8,013 nucleotides of DNA from Proteobacteria bacterium UBA2383 (GCA_002343485.1 DDST01000047.1:5807-13819), one strand, 5' to 3'. Shown: positions 1 to 6,845, counted from the stretch's first letter. The notes: generated by a model from the sequence alone, not told the origin. Made by a program: numbers and translations.

Positions 1-7
1 AATATCC

Positions 8-24
8 AGGGTGTGTCATCATTT
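8..24 (+). repeat. Left terminal inverted repeat of the IS
   Basis: AGGGTGTGTCATCATTT pairs with the reverse complement of 889-905 (AGGGCGTGTCGTCAGTT) at 14 of 17 positions. It lies about 80 bp before the transposase start. Confidence 0.65.
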
Positions 25-103
25 GGGGCGGCGGTAATTTTCCGGATTCACAGAGGAATGGGATTATGATTCACTGTTCATAGGCTTTTGGAGGGGCTTA
101 TGA

Positions 104-894
104 ATGGCAAAAAGACGTTATGCGCTGCGGGACGATCAATGGGAACGGATCGCAAATTTCCTTCCCGGACGCGAGGGGCATGTTGGCGGCACAGCCAAAG
201 ATAACCGGCTGTTCGTCGAAGCTGTCTTGTACCGTTACCGCGCAGGGATCGCATGGCGCGATTTGCCGGAGAGGTTTGGGGATTTCCGGGTGGTCCATAC
301 GCGCCACACGCGCTGGAGCGAAAGCGGCGTCTGGAAAAGAGTTTTCGAGCATCTGGCGGAAGACGCGGATAACGAATACGCGATGATCGATTCCACCATC
401 GTCCGGGCCCATTAACATGCGGCAGGTGCCCGTAAAAAAGGGGGCAAGAAACCAAAGACGTCCGCGAGCAGGGAGCGATCGGACGCAGCAAAGGCGGGCT
501 GACCACTAAAATCCATGCCACATGCGATGCCCTTGGCAACCCCACGGGATTCCATCTGACGCTAGGACAGGCGCACGATCTGCAAGGCGCTGACGCTCTG
601 CTGCCCTCGCTGCTTGCTGACATCAAGGCTCTCCTCGCCGATAAGGCTTACGATGCGCGGGAACGTGTTCTTGATCTGCTGGAAAAATCCGGGATTCAGA
701 GCGTCGTTCCGCCGAAATCAAATCGCATTGAGCAGCGGGAGTACGACGAAGACATGTACAAAATCAGACACCTGATCGAGAACTTCTTCGCAAAACTCAA
801 GCAATACCGCGCCATAGCGACAAGGTACGATAAACGCGCCACCAACTTCCTCGGCGCAATCTACCTTGCTGCCTCCGTCATATGGCTCAACTGA
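104..894 (+). pseudogene. IS5-family DDE transposase, broken by a stop and a frameshift
   Basis: The protein would cut and join DNA at the IS ends through a DDE (RNase H-like) active site. The ATG at 104 has a GGAGGGG ribosome binding site about 8 bp upstream. The first part (104-415) holds the N-terminal domain typical of IS5 transposases (YALRDDQWERI near the start, YRAGIAWRDLPERFG in the middle) and the first catalytic Asp in MIDSTIVRAH. A TAA at 413-415 stands where relatives usually carry Gln (a likely CAA to TAA change). The same frame then continues recognisably as HAAGARKKGG. After A6G5 at 434-444 the homology moves to the -1 frame (IGRSKGGLTTKIHA and on to 894), which carries the second Asp (LADKAYDA) and the Glu (RHLIENFFAKLKQYRA). 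All catalytic residues survive, so the decay looks recent. IS427-group elements can use programmed -1 frameshifting, but the TAA lies before the A-run, so slippage there cannot restore a full protein. Confidence 0.85.
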
Positions 895-905
895 CGACAC
901 GCCCT
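889..905 (-). repeat. Right terminal inverted repeat of the IS
   Basis: Read on the minus strand it is AGGGCGTGTCGTCAGTT, the partner of 8-24 with three mismatches. It includes the transposase stop codon (892-894). Confidence 0.65.
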
Positions 906-1045
906 AATATCTGAGAGTGAGGGCGTAAGTTGGCGCGTATGTGGCCCTATCGATCCTCTTTCGTTAAAGGAGAGGGAACCCATGTTTAGAATCTATTGAG
1001 AACCAGCATTAATAGAGATGAAGGACCTCAGCGGCCAACAAGGCT

Positions 1046-2962
1046 TTACAAATCTACTTGCGTACCCAATTCCACCACTCGGTTATAGGGGATACGGAAG
1101 AAATCCATAGGACGGGTAGCATTGCGAAACATGCTGGCAAATAGCTTTTCACGCCACAGCGCCATTCCAGCACGGTCGGTGGGAATGAGCGTCGCCCGTC
1201 CCAGGAAGAAGGTGGTGTCCATCATCTCGAAGCTCAACCCGTGCGACTCGCAAAGTGTCAGGGCGAGAGGGAGATCGGGGTTTTCGGTGAATCCATAGCG
1301 AATGATGATTCGATAAGTGTTATGCCCCAAAGAATGCACAGTCACTCGATCCTGATCCTCCACGCATGGAATCTCTTCCGTCACCACAGTTAGCAGCACC
1401 AAGCGTTCATGCACCACCTTATTATGCTTCATGTTGTGCAACAAGGCATTCGGTACGCCATCAGGGGTGCTAGTCAAAAACACTGCCGTACCGGGTACCC
1501 GCAACATGGATTCCCGTGTCAGGCTTTCCAGGAACAAAGCCAGTGGCATGGCGTTTTCACGTAATCGCTGATCCAGTAACGCCCGTCCATCCTTCCAGGT
1601 GAACATCAGGGTGAAAATCACCGCTCCAATCAACAGAGTGATCCAACCGCCATGCCCAATCTTGAGCGCGTTGGCGGAAAAAAATGCCAGGTCCACCAGT
1701 AGAAAGAACACGATGCCCAACCCCAGCTTGAACCTATTCCAACCCCAGGCCTGCCGCGCCAGCACCAGCACCAATAGAGTGGTGACCACCATGGTAATAG
1801 TTACCGCGATACCGTAAGCTGCCGCCAGGTTGGATGAGGATTCGAAGCCCAACACCAGCACCAACACCCCGATCAGCAAGCCCCAATTAGCGCTGGGAAG
1901 GTAAATCTGGCCGATTTCGCTTTCGGAAGTATGTTTGATCTCAATATGCGGACAAAAACCAAGTTGCACCGCCTGCCGGGTCATGGAAAACACCCCAGAA
2001 ATCACCGCTTGTGAAGCGATGACTGTTGCTATCGTGGATAGAATCACCAGTGGATATAGCGCCCACGATGGCGCCAACAGATAAAACGGATTGGCGATTG
2101 CGTCGGGATTGTTCAACAGTAATGCTCCTTGTCCCAGGTAATTGAGCGCAATAGCCGGAAGAACCAGGCCGAACCAGGCAAGTCGAATCGGGAACTTGCC
2201 GAAATGCCCCATGTCGGCATACAGCGCTTCGCCGCCCGTCATGACCAGAAACACTGCGCCCAACACCAAAAAACCATGCCCCTGGTTAACCACGAAGAAT
2301 TGCATGGCGTACTCAGGATTAAACGCTGCCAGTACCTGAGGCGCTTTCATCATATTAATCAAACCCAACAAAGCCAGGATCGCGAACCAAAGCAGCATAA
2401 TCGGCCCGAAAAAAGTGCCAACCTTAGCGGTACCGTGGCTTTGCGCTGCAAATAAGATAATCAAAATCACCACCGTAATGGGAATCACGTAAGGGGTCAG
2501 CACCGGCGTAGCAAGGTGCAGACCTTCGACCGCGCTGAGCACCGAAATCGCTGGGGTGATAACACCGTCTCCGTAGAACAGGGTAGCTCCAAATATCCCC
2601 AGCATGATCAACCAATGGCGTTGTCGATCAGTACCTCTAAAATGATGAAGGGTCAGTGCTAGCAGCGCCAAAATGCCACCTTCGCCCCGGTTATCCGCGC
2701 GCATCACGAAAATGATGTATTTGATCGAGATGACAATGATCAACGACCAGAAAATCAGAGAAAGAATGCCTAGCACATTGTCATGATTGGGTAAAACGGA
2801 ATGGCTTCCATCAAAACACTCACGCATGGCATACAGCGGACTAGTGCCAATATCGCCATACACCACACCAATTGCGGCAATAGTGATGGTTACAAGGTTA
2901 CTGCCGTGACTGGCAGAACTAGGTTTTACGCCCATTGCTGTATTAAATATCTTTTGAAACAA
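1046..2962 (-). CDS. kup: Kup (TrkD) low-affinity K+ uptake transporter
   Basis: An inner-membrane potassium transporter of the KUP/HAK/KT family, which in characterised members brings K+ in with H+. The family signature IGVVYGDIGTSPLYA lies at residues 31-45, then MRADNRGEGGILALLAL (87-103) and YGDGVITPAISVLSAVEG (130-147). Hydrophobic segments fitting about 12 helices run to about residue 460, followed by a soluble C-terminal domain of about 170 residues. The length of 638 is close to E. coli Kup (622). The start is uncertain. The longest form begins with TTG at 2962, with no clear ribosome binding site and an in-frame TGA 18 bp upstream. An ATG at codon 10 (2935-2933) would give 629 residues and matches the usual short N-terminus better, although its ribosome binding site is also weak. 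The stop is TAA at 1046-1048. The gene lies about 210 bp after the permease on the same strand, beyond a large hairpin, so it may have its own promoter. It converges on the IS. Confidence 0.95.
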   Translation of the reverse strand: MFQKIFNTAMGVKPSSASHGSNLVTITIAAIGVVYGDIGTSPLYAMRECFDGSHSVLPNHDNVLGILSLIFWSLIIVISIKYIIFVMRADNRGEGGILALLALTLHHFRGTDRQRHWLIMLGIFGATLFYGDGVITPAISVLSAVEGLHLATPVLTPYVIPITVVILIILFAAQSHGTAKVGTFFGPIMLLWFAILALLGLINMMKAPQVLAAFNPEYAMQFFVVNQGHGFLVLGAVFLVMTGGEALYADMGHFGKFPIRLAWFGLVLPAIALNYLGQGALLLNNPDAIANPFYLLAPSWALYPLVILSTIATVIASQAVISGVFSMTRQAVQLGFCPHIEIKHTSESEIGQIYLPSANWGLLIGVLVLVLGFESSSNLAAAYGIAVTITMVVTTLLVLVLARQAWGWNRFKLGLGIVFFLLVDLAFFSANALKIGHGGWITLLIGAVIFTLMFTWKDGRALLDQRLRENAMPLALFLESLTRESMLRVPGTAVFLTSTPDGVPNALLHNMKHNKVVHERLVLLTVVTEEIPCVEDQDRVTVHSLGHNTYRIIIRYGFTENPDLPLALTLCESHGLSFEMMDTTFFLGRATLIPTDRAGMALWREKLFASMFRNATRPMDFFRIPYNRVVELGTQVDL

Positions 2963-3079
2963 CCAAACCGGGACGATTCATGGAAGATAATCAATTGATC
3001 TCAAAAGGAGCGAGACCGGTTTGGGCCGAATCTCGTCCCGATGCACCAATTTCATAGAAACCGATTGAGGAACCGCATC

Positions 3080-3149
3080 ATTGATGCAGGGGTCCTGCTT
3101 GCGGGCGATGATGAGGGCAATCGCCCGCAAGTGGACCCCTGCAATCAAT
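3080..3149 (-). other. Long two-block intergenic hairpin between permease and kup
   Basis: An inverted repeat begins 23 bp after the permease stop. The inner stem is 11 perfect base pairs (TTGCGGGCGAT with ATCGCCCGCAA) around a 10-base loop at 3110-3119. A small internal loop (TGC against GT) follows, then an outer stem of 10 perfect pairs (GCAGGGGTCC with GGACCCCTGC), then ATTGAT with ATCAAT beyond a single-base bulge. The place suggests a terminator, or a 3' end processing or stabilising structure, for the transcript that ends with the permease. No run of T follows the stem on either strand, so a standard intrinsic terminator is not supported. It could also be a dispersed REP-like palindrome. 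Confidence 0.6.
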
Positions 3150-3171
3150 CAATTGGCTTTTGCACCGCTGC

Positions 3172-4515
3172 TCAGAGATACCGCCAATACAGATAGACCA
3201 TACTGATGGCGATCGACATGAGCATGATCGGGAAGGCCAGCAAAGTATACTGAATGAAGCGGATTGGCTGGCCCGCCCGTTCGGCAAAACCAGCAACCAC
3301 CAGATTGGCGCTGGCTCCGATTAACGTGCCATTGCCACCCAAGCAGGCTCCCAAGGATAATGCCCACCACAGCGGCATCAAACCCTCCGGTCCGCCGAAA
3401 GTCGGGGCCATGGCCTTGATCAGCGGAATCATGGTGGCAACGAAGGGAATGTTGTCGATGATCGCCGATAGAATGGCCGAGGACCAGAGAATGATCATGG
3501 AGGTCGCGGTCAGATTGCCGCCGGTCAAGGCCAGCATCTTGTCGGCCAGCAGCTTGAGCAAGCCGGTGCCATCCACGCCATGCACCACGATGAACAAGCC
3601 GACGAAGAAGAAAATGGTGATCCATTCCACTTCGTTGAAGGCTTCCAAAACATGTTTGCTCTGGTGTTCAGCGTCACGGCCGAGATTGGCCAGCAGCAGC
3701 AGCAGCGCAGCGCCGGTCATAGCGACGGTGGCGGCTTCCAGATGCAGTGCCTTGGCGAAGACGAAACCGCCGATCACCAGCCCGATGACGCCCAAGCACT
3801 GTTTGAGCAAACGCGGATCGGTGACGGCCTCGTGTTCGTTGAACTGCATGACCCGTTGACGATCTTCCGGAGTGGCCTTGAGATGCCGGCCCCAGATGAA
3901 ATAGATGGGGATCAGGGTCGCTGCCATGATGACGAGGATAATCGGAGCCAGGTTGTAGGCGAAATCGTTAAAGGTCAGGCCGGTGGCCGAGCCGATCATG
4001 ATATTGGGCGGATCGCCGATCAAAGTCGCTGTGCCACCGATGTTGGAGGCGAAGATCATCGAGAACAGGTAGGGATACGGCTTGACCTTGAGTTCCTCGG
4101 TGATCAGCAGAGTGACCGGCACCACCAGCAGTACGGTGGTCACGTTGTCCAGAAAGGCCGATGTGATGGCGGTGACCAGTGAGATCATCACCAGAATGCC
4201 CCAAGGGTTGGCGTTGACCTTCTTGGCCGACCAGATTGCCAGAAACTGGAACACCCCGGATTGGCGGGTGATAGCGACGATCACCATCATGCCAATCAGC
4301 AGGCCGATGGTGTTGAAGTCGATGCCGCGAATGGCAGCTTCCTGATTGAGAACGCCGAGCACGATCATCAAGCCCGCTGCCAAGAGAGAGACGATAGCCC
4401 GGTTGACCTTTTCGGTCATGACCACGATGTAGGTGATCGCGAACAGAATGGCCGCGACCCACATGGGGTTCAAGCCAAATAGCACTGATGCCGCACTTGC
4501 TTCCGATCCGTGCAT
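3172..4515 (-). CDS. ArsB/NhaD-type permease of the ion transporter (IT) superfamily
   Basis: An integral inner-membrane transporter of 447 residues, close to the usual length of ArsB and P-protein type permeases. The two halves carry matching motifs. The first has SAFLDNVTTVLLVVPV (119-134) and ASNIGGTATLIGDPPNIMIG (156-175). The second has SAIIDNIPFVATMIPLI (350-366) and LGACLGGNGTLIGASANLV (388-406). This internal duplication, with a helix-breaking GG-TLIG turn in each half, is the hallmark of the IT superfamily, in which the halves lie inverted in the membrane. The substrate cannot be read from the sequence: family members move arsenite, Na+ against H+, or organic and inorganic anions. 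No ars genes are nearby. The neighbouring kup makes an ion homeostasis role plausible, by inference only. The ATG at 4515 directly follows the TGA of the CBS gene, with GGGGAGA 8 bp upstream, which strongly suggests translational coupling. A (CAG)n run near 3691-3706 (plus strand) encodes a polyleucine stretch (271-275). Confidence 0.9.
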   Translation of the reverse strand: MHGSEASAASVLFGLNPMWVAAILFAITYIVVMTEKVNRAIVSLLAAGLMIVLGVLNQEAAIRGIDFNTIGLLIGMMVIVAITRQSGVFQFLAIWSAKKVNANPWGILVMISLVTAITSAFLDNVTTVLLVVPVTLLITEELKVKPYPYLFSMIFASNIGGTATLIGDPPNIMIGSATGLTFNDFAYNLAPIILVIMAATLIPIYFIWGRHLKATPEDRQRVMQFNEHEAVTDPRLLKQCLGVIGLVIGGFVFAKALHLEAATVAMTGAALLLLLANLGRDAEHQSKHVLEAFNEVEWITIFFFVGLFIVVHGVDGTGLLKLLADKMLALTGGNLTATSMIILWSSAILSAIIDNIPFVATMIPLIKAMAPTFGGPEGLMPLWWALSLGACLGGNGTLIGASANLVVAGFAERAGQPIRFIQYTLLAFPIMLMSIAISMVYLYWRYL

Positions 4516-4974
4516 TCAGGCGTTCTCCCCCATCAGCTTTTCCAACACGTCCCAGAAGGAAACGATACCCTCCAAGCGATTGCTCGTCTTGTCCACCACC
4601 GGCACGCTGGTGGTGCGCCCGTTCAACATCAGCAGCATCACTTCCATAGCGGGCGTGTCGGGATGCGCGACCTCATGAATGTTCAGCCAGTCTTGCACTA
4701 GGTCCTCACGGCGTCCGTCCAGGCGATGAGCCAGATCTCCAATATTTTCAGTGATGAAGGACACATTATCGAGTCCGTATTTGTCCAGCACCGCCTTAGG
4801 CAGGGTCAGTTTCAGCAACGAATAAATGCTGAACGTGCCCAAGTAACGGCCCTGTGCGTCCACCACGGGCAGATGGCGCAGATGATGTTTGAGAATGCGG
4901 TCGGCGGCGGTAGCGACCGTATCGGACGGGCGCAGCGTCATCGGATGGGGGTTCATGAGGATTTTTGCGTTCAT
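4516..4974 (-). CDS. Two-CBS-domain protein, probable partner of the permease
   Basis: A soluble protein of 152 residues with two CBS motifs, the type that pairs into a Bateman module and often binds adenine nucleotides. CBS1 spans about residues 5-55 (MNPHPMTLRPSDTVATAA, then HLRHLPVVDAQGRYLGTFS). CBS2 spans about 98-148 (VAHPDTPAMEVMLLML, then TTSVPVVDKTSNRLEGIVSF). Between them lies a longer linker, 56-97, rich in charged residues (LPKAVLDKYGLDNVSF and GDLAHRLDGRREDLVQDWLN). The reading frame stays open upstream to 5187, but that would overlap most of the tautomerase. The ATG at 4974 has CCAAGG 6 bp upstream and gives an ordinary CBS N-terminus, so it was chosen. The stop TGA directly abuts the permease ATG. 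From this coupling I infer that the CBS pair senses a nucleotide or the ionic state and controls the permease. No DNA-binding or enzyme domain is present. Confidence 0.88.
   Translation of the reverse strand: MNAKILMNPHPMTLRPSDTVATAADRILKHHLRHLPVVDAQGRYLGTFSIYSLLKLTLPKAVLDKYGLDNVSFITENIGDLAHRLDGRREDLVQDWLNIHEVAHPDTPAMEVMLLMLNGRTTSVPVVDKTSNRLEGIVSFWDVLEKLMGENA
4524..4530 (-). promoter_or_regulatory. Ribosome binding site of the permease, inside the CBS gene
   Basis: GGGGAGA on the minus strand, 8 bp before the permease ATG, is built into the CBS codons for Gly149-Glu150 and the first base of Asn151. Ribosomes finishing CBS translation stop at this site, which supports coupled synthesis of the two proteins. 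Confidence 0.75.
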
Positions 4975-4980
4975 ACAGTA

Positions 4981-4986
4981 CCTTGG
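4981..4986 (-). promoter_or_regulatory. Ribosome binding site deciding the CBS start
   Basis: CCAAGG on the minus strand lies 6 bp before the ATG at 4974 and favours this start over the long upstream extension of the same frame. Confidence 0.5.
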
Positions 4987-5044
4987 TTGATGGAAAGAAC
5001 AGCGGCGTGGCGGTTTTGGATGTGCCCGCCGCCGATGAGTGGCT

Positions 5045-5392
5045 TCAGCCGAACGTGCTGCCGTTCCAGCCCCAGTGAGTGGCGGCGACGCTGGTAAAGC
5101 CGAGATAAATCCGGTCCGGCGGAATACCGAGTTGCTCATGCAGCAAAGCGCAGATACGCTCGGACAATGCGCGGTTGACCTCACCACTCAGGCCACCGAT
5201 GCTGCGGATCGCAGCATAAGCCGCCGGCCCTTCAGCCCCCCCCATCAGCATCGCGGTCTGATCGATGGTGATCATGACGTAGCGCTCTGGCTTGCCGATG
5301 CATTCGGCGACGATTTGCGAGAGCGGCGCGAGTAACTCATGACGTTGCTGATTGGACAAAGGAGTCGAGGTTTGCAAGGCGAGCAGAGGCAT
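5045..5392 (-). CDS. MIF-type tautomerase (phenylpyruvate/dopachrome tautomerase-like)
   Basis: A small enzyme of the tautomerase superfamily, 115 residues with the initiator Met, almost exactly the length of animal MIF (114 after Met removal). The catalytic Pro directly follows the start Met (MPLLALQTSTPL), as the family requires for its N-terminal proline base. Other recognisable points are the Lys in IGKPERYVMI (equivalent to MIF Lys32), the Ile in RSIGGLSGE (Ile64), the Tyr in PDRIYLGF (Tyr95) and the closing WGWNGSTFG (MIF WNNSTFA). MIF Asn97 is Gly here and the MIF CXXC cysteines are both Ala, so tautomerase chemistry is likely but thiol-redox activity is not. The frame is open upstream to 5467, but GGAGA 7 bp before the ATG at 5392, together with the required Met-Pro, settles the start. 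The gene lies 99 bp after GH57 and 70 bp before CBS on the same strand. The physiological substrate is unknown. Family members act on phenylpyruvate and related enols, usually as trimers. Confidence 0.9.
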   Translation of the reverse strand: MPLLALQTSTPLSNQQRHELLAPLSQIVAECIGKPERYVMITIDQTAMLMGGAEGPAAYAAIRSIGGLSGEVNRALSERICALLHEQLGIPPDRIYLGFTSVAATHWGWNGSTFG

Positions 5393-5399
5393 GGAAAGA

Positions 5400-5404
5400 T
5401 CTCC
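5400..5404 (-). promoter_or_regulatory. Ribosome binding site deciding the tautomerase start
   Basis: GGAGA on the minus strand lies 7 bp before the ATG at 5392, the one that puts Pro at mature position 1. Confidence 0.7.
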
Positions 5405-5491
5405 AGGGCAGGAAATCAGCGCCCCTCTAATGGCCTCCTCGCGCTCATTGGAAAGGGAGGAGGGCAATTGGAGGGAGGCTGCATGGTGACG

Positions 5492-6817
5492 TTATTGTGA
5501 GCTGGTTTGCGTCTTTTCGGAAGATGTGGATATTTCTTCCGCTGGCGTGGAATCCGATGCGCCGGTTTTGATGTTTTCTCCTGTCTCTGGCGAGGCCTCA
5601 GAGGCTTCAGGCACCATTAGGCTGGTCAATCGCTCACCCAGGATGGCCTTAGCTTCGCCCAGGTGCCAGGCAACGCTATCCAAATCGGCGTGGGATTTAT
5701 GAATCCAGGCTTCACCCCAATATAAATTGCAACTGGTTTCGGCACGCAATAAACGCCAGTGCGCCTCATTCATCACCCGTGCTAGTTCAGGATTGGGGTC
5801 ATTAGCCCGCGCAACCGCCTGCGCCATAACATGAAATTCCCGGCTGATGTCATGAATCCGCACCAAAGTATCACGCTGCGCCCAGGAGCCTTGCCATTGA
5901 TGAAAATCCCAGCCGTGATGCTCGTCAGTGTTCCAGGCCCCGCGCCGCACCGTTACCTGCCCATGCGCACCGAAACGATCGAGGTATTCGGTGATAAAGG
6001 TTGGGCGCATGTTAGAGTGGCCAGCGCGAATTTCCTCCATCGCCTGATGATAGAACCAGGTCCAGAAGTTGGATTTTTCGGTGACGTTACGAAACCAGCC
6101 ACCATTGTCGCCATCCGTCGCAGTGGTCACCAATGGCGGAAAGTCGCACCATTTGGTACGTTCATTTAGCTCGTGATAGAACCAGCCATAATCCATGCCA
6201 GCCAATTGCGCATCGGATAATTCACGGTCGCGTACCACAACGATGATCTGTTCACCGCCGTATTCCGCGATGTGCGGCCGATAGCGAAGTTCCTGCCAGC
6301 TCATCGAACCCACTGGATCAACATATTCACAATCGACCATCACATAGCGATAACCCGCTTTCTTAAGATGAGGAATCAATCGCATATCAAAGCCCATTTC
6401 CGGCGGCCAGAACCCATTGAATTTGGTTCGCCAAAGCAGATGGCGGGCGATGGATTGCCACCGGGCCATCTGCTCGTCCCAATCAGCCTCCGGAATCAGT
6501 GCCAATACCGGATGGTAGTAACCGGTGCCGACGATCTCAAACAAATTCTGGTTTTGCAGATACCATAGCAGCTTACCGCAATCCACCATGCCATAGACCC
6601 GGCTTTGAAAGCCGGGATTGGACAGGGTCTCTAGCAACGTCCCGGATAACGACAAATGGACGCGAGCAATATCCTGATAGGCCCAAAGTGATCGCGGCAT
6701 GCGGTCATAGGCAAACAGAATTTCTTTGGTTTCCCAATCATTGGTATCAAGCAGGTGTTCGAGATTGCCAGGAGGCTGGTGCATATTCAGCACCAGGGCA
6801 TGATAAATATCCTGCAT
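5492..6817 (-). CDS. Glycoside hydrolase family 57 protein
   Basis: A likely cytoplasmic retaining alpha-glucan-active enzyme (441 residues, no signal peptide). GH57 members include alpha-amylases, 4-alpha-glucanotransferases and branching enzymes; which activity applies here cannot be read. Conserved regions in order: LNMHQPPGN (10-18, the HQP motif), VGTGYYHP (96-103), NGFWPPEMGFD (134-144, with Glu140 the expected nucleophile), TTATDGDNGGWF (231-242, with an Asp as the expected acid/base, most likely Asp235 or Asp237) and a C-terminal helical region around AETSCNLYWGEAW (359-371). The last 40 residues (about 402-441) are a Ser/Thr/Glu-rich tail without predicted fold, which looks like an added disordered extension. 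An ATG at 6832 is possible, but GAGGAGA lies 6 bp before the ATG at 6817 and overlaps the codons of the longer form, so 6817 was chosen. It is the first gene of the possible GH57-tautomerase-CBS-permease unit. No other glycogen genes are in the window. Confidence 0.9.
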   Translation of the reverse strand: MQDIYHALVLNMHQPPGNLEHLLDTNDWETKEILFAYDRMPRSLWAYQDIARVHLSLSGTLLETLSNPGFQSRVYGMVDCGKLLWYLQNQNLFEIVGTGYYHPVLALIPEADWDEQMARWQSIARHLLWRTKFNGFWPPEMGFDMRLIPHLKKAGYRYVMVDCEYVDPVGSMSWQELRYRPHIAEYGGEQIIVVVRDRELSDAQLAGMDYGWFYHELNERTKWCDFPPLVTTATDGDNGGWFRNVTEKSNFWTWFYHQAMEEIRAGHSNMRPTFITEYLDRFGAHGQVTVRRGAWNTDEHHGWDFHQWQGSWAQRDTLVRIHDISREFHVMAQAVARANDPNPELARVMNEAHWRLLRAETSCNLYWGEAWIHKSHADLDSVAWHLGEAKAILGERLTSLMVPEASEASPETGENIKTGASDSTPAEEISTSSEKTQTSSQ

Positions 6818-6823
6818 CGCGTG

Positions 6824-6830
6824 TCTCCTC
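6824..6830 (-). promoter_or_regulatory. Ribosome binding site deciding the GH57 start
   Basis: GAGGAGA on the minus strand, 6 bp before the ATG at 6817, is a near-perfect Shine-Dalgarno sequence. It lies inside the first codons of the alternative start at 6832, which argues against that start. Confidence 0.8.
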
Positions 6831-6845
6831 ATTCTGGTTTGCTGG

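Larger units (their letters stand above)
8..905 (+). mobile_element. Decayed IS5-family (IS427-like) insertion sequence
   Basis: An element of about 0.9 kb, bounded by imperfect inverted repeats of 17 bp (14 of 17 matching) at 8-24 and 889-905, with one transposase region on the + strand nearly filling it. The size, the single DDE transposase and the terminal GGG(T/C)GTGTC motif fit the IS427-like group of IS5. The right repeat overlaps the transposase stop codon, as is common in compact IS elements. The sequence AATATC stands outside both ends (1-6 and 906-911). It may be a target-site remnant, but known members of the group usually make shorter duplications and one base (C7) separates the left copy from the repeat, so the exact ends are uncertain. 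The transposase is broken, so the copy should not move by itself, though the ends might still be used by an intact relative elsewhere. Confidence 0.8.

Noticed and set aside
78..626. A 182-residue open frame on the minus strand inside the IS
   Set aside because: It lies antisense to the transposase, has low-complexity Arg/Pro/Ser-rich composition with no recognisable domain, and is explained by the coding bias of the opposite strand.
955..972. CTCTTT-CGTT-AAAGGAG hairpin between the IS and kup as a terminator
   Set aside because: The stem is six pairs with a bulge and has no T-run on the kup side, so it is not distinguishable from chance.
981..998. ATG with an upstream AGGAGA at 969-974, suggesting a small gene
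   Set aside because: The frame stops after five codons, so it is at most a chance site.
2963..3079. A kup leader riboswitch or promoter
   Set aside because: TTGAGA followed 17 bp later by ATGAAT on the minus strand matches the -10 consensus at only three of six positions, and no known riboswitch core was recognised.
3580..4182. Long open frames on the + strand (including a 200-residue frame) across the permease
   Set aside because: They are antisense to a clear membrane protein with conserved motifs. Their His/Asp/Gln-rich products are typical shadows of hydrophobic coding sequence.
4975..5187. N-terminal extension of the CBS protein by 71 residues
   Set aside because: It would overlap the tautomerase in another frame, is Arg/Pro/Ser-rich without a domain, and a ribosome binding site supports the ATG at 4974.
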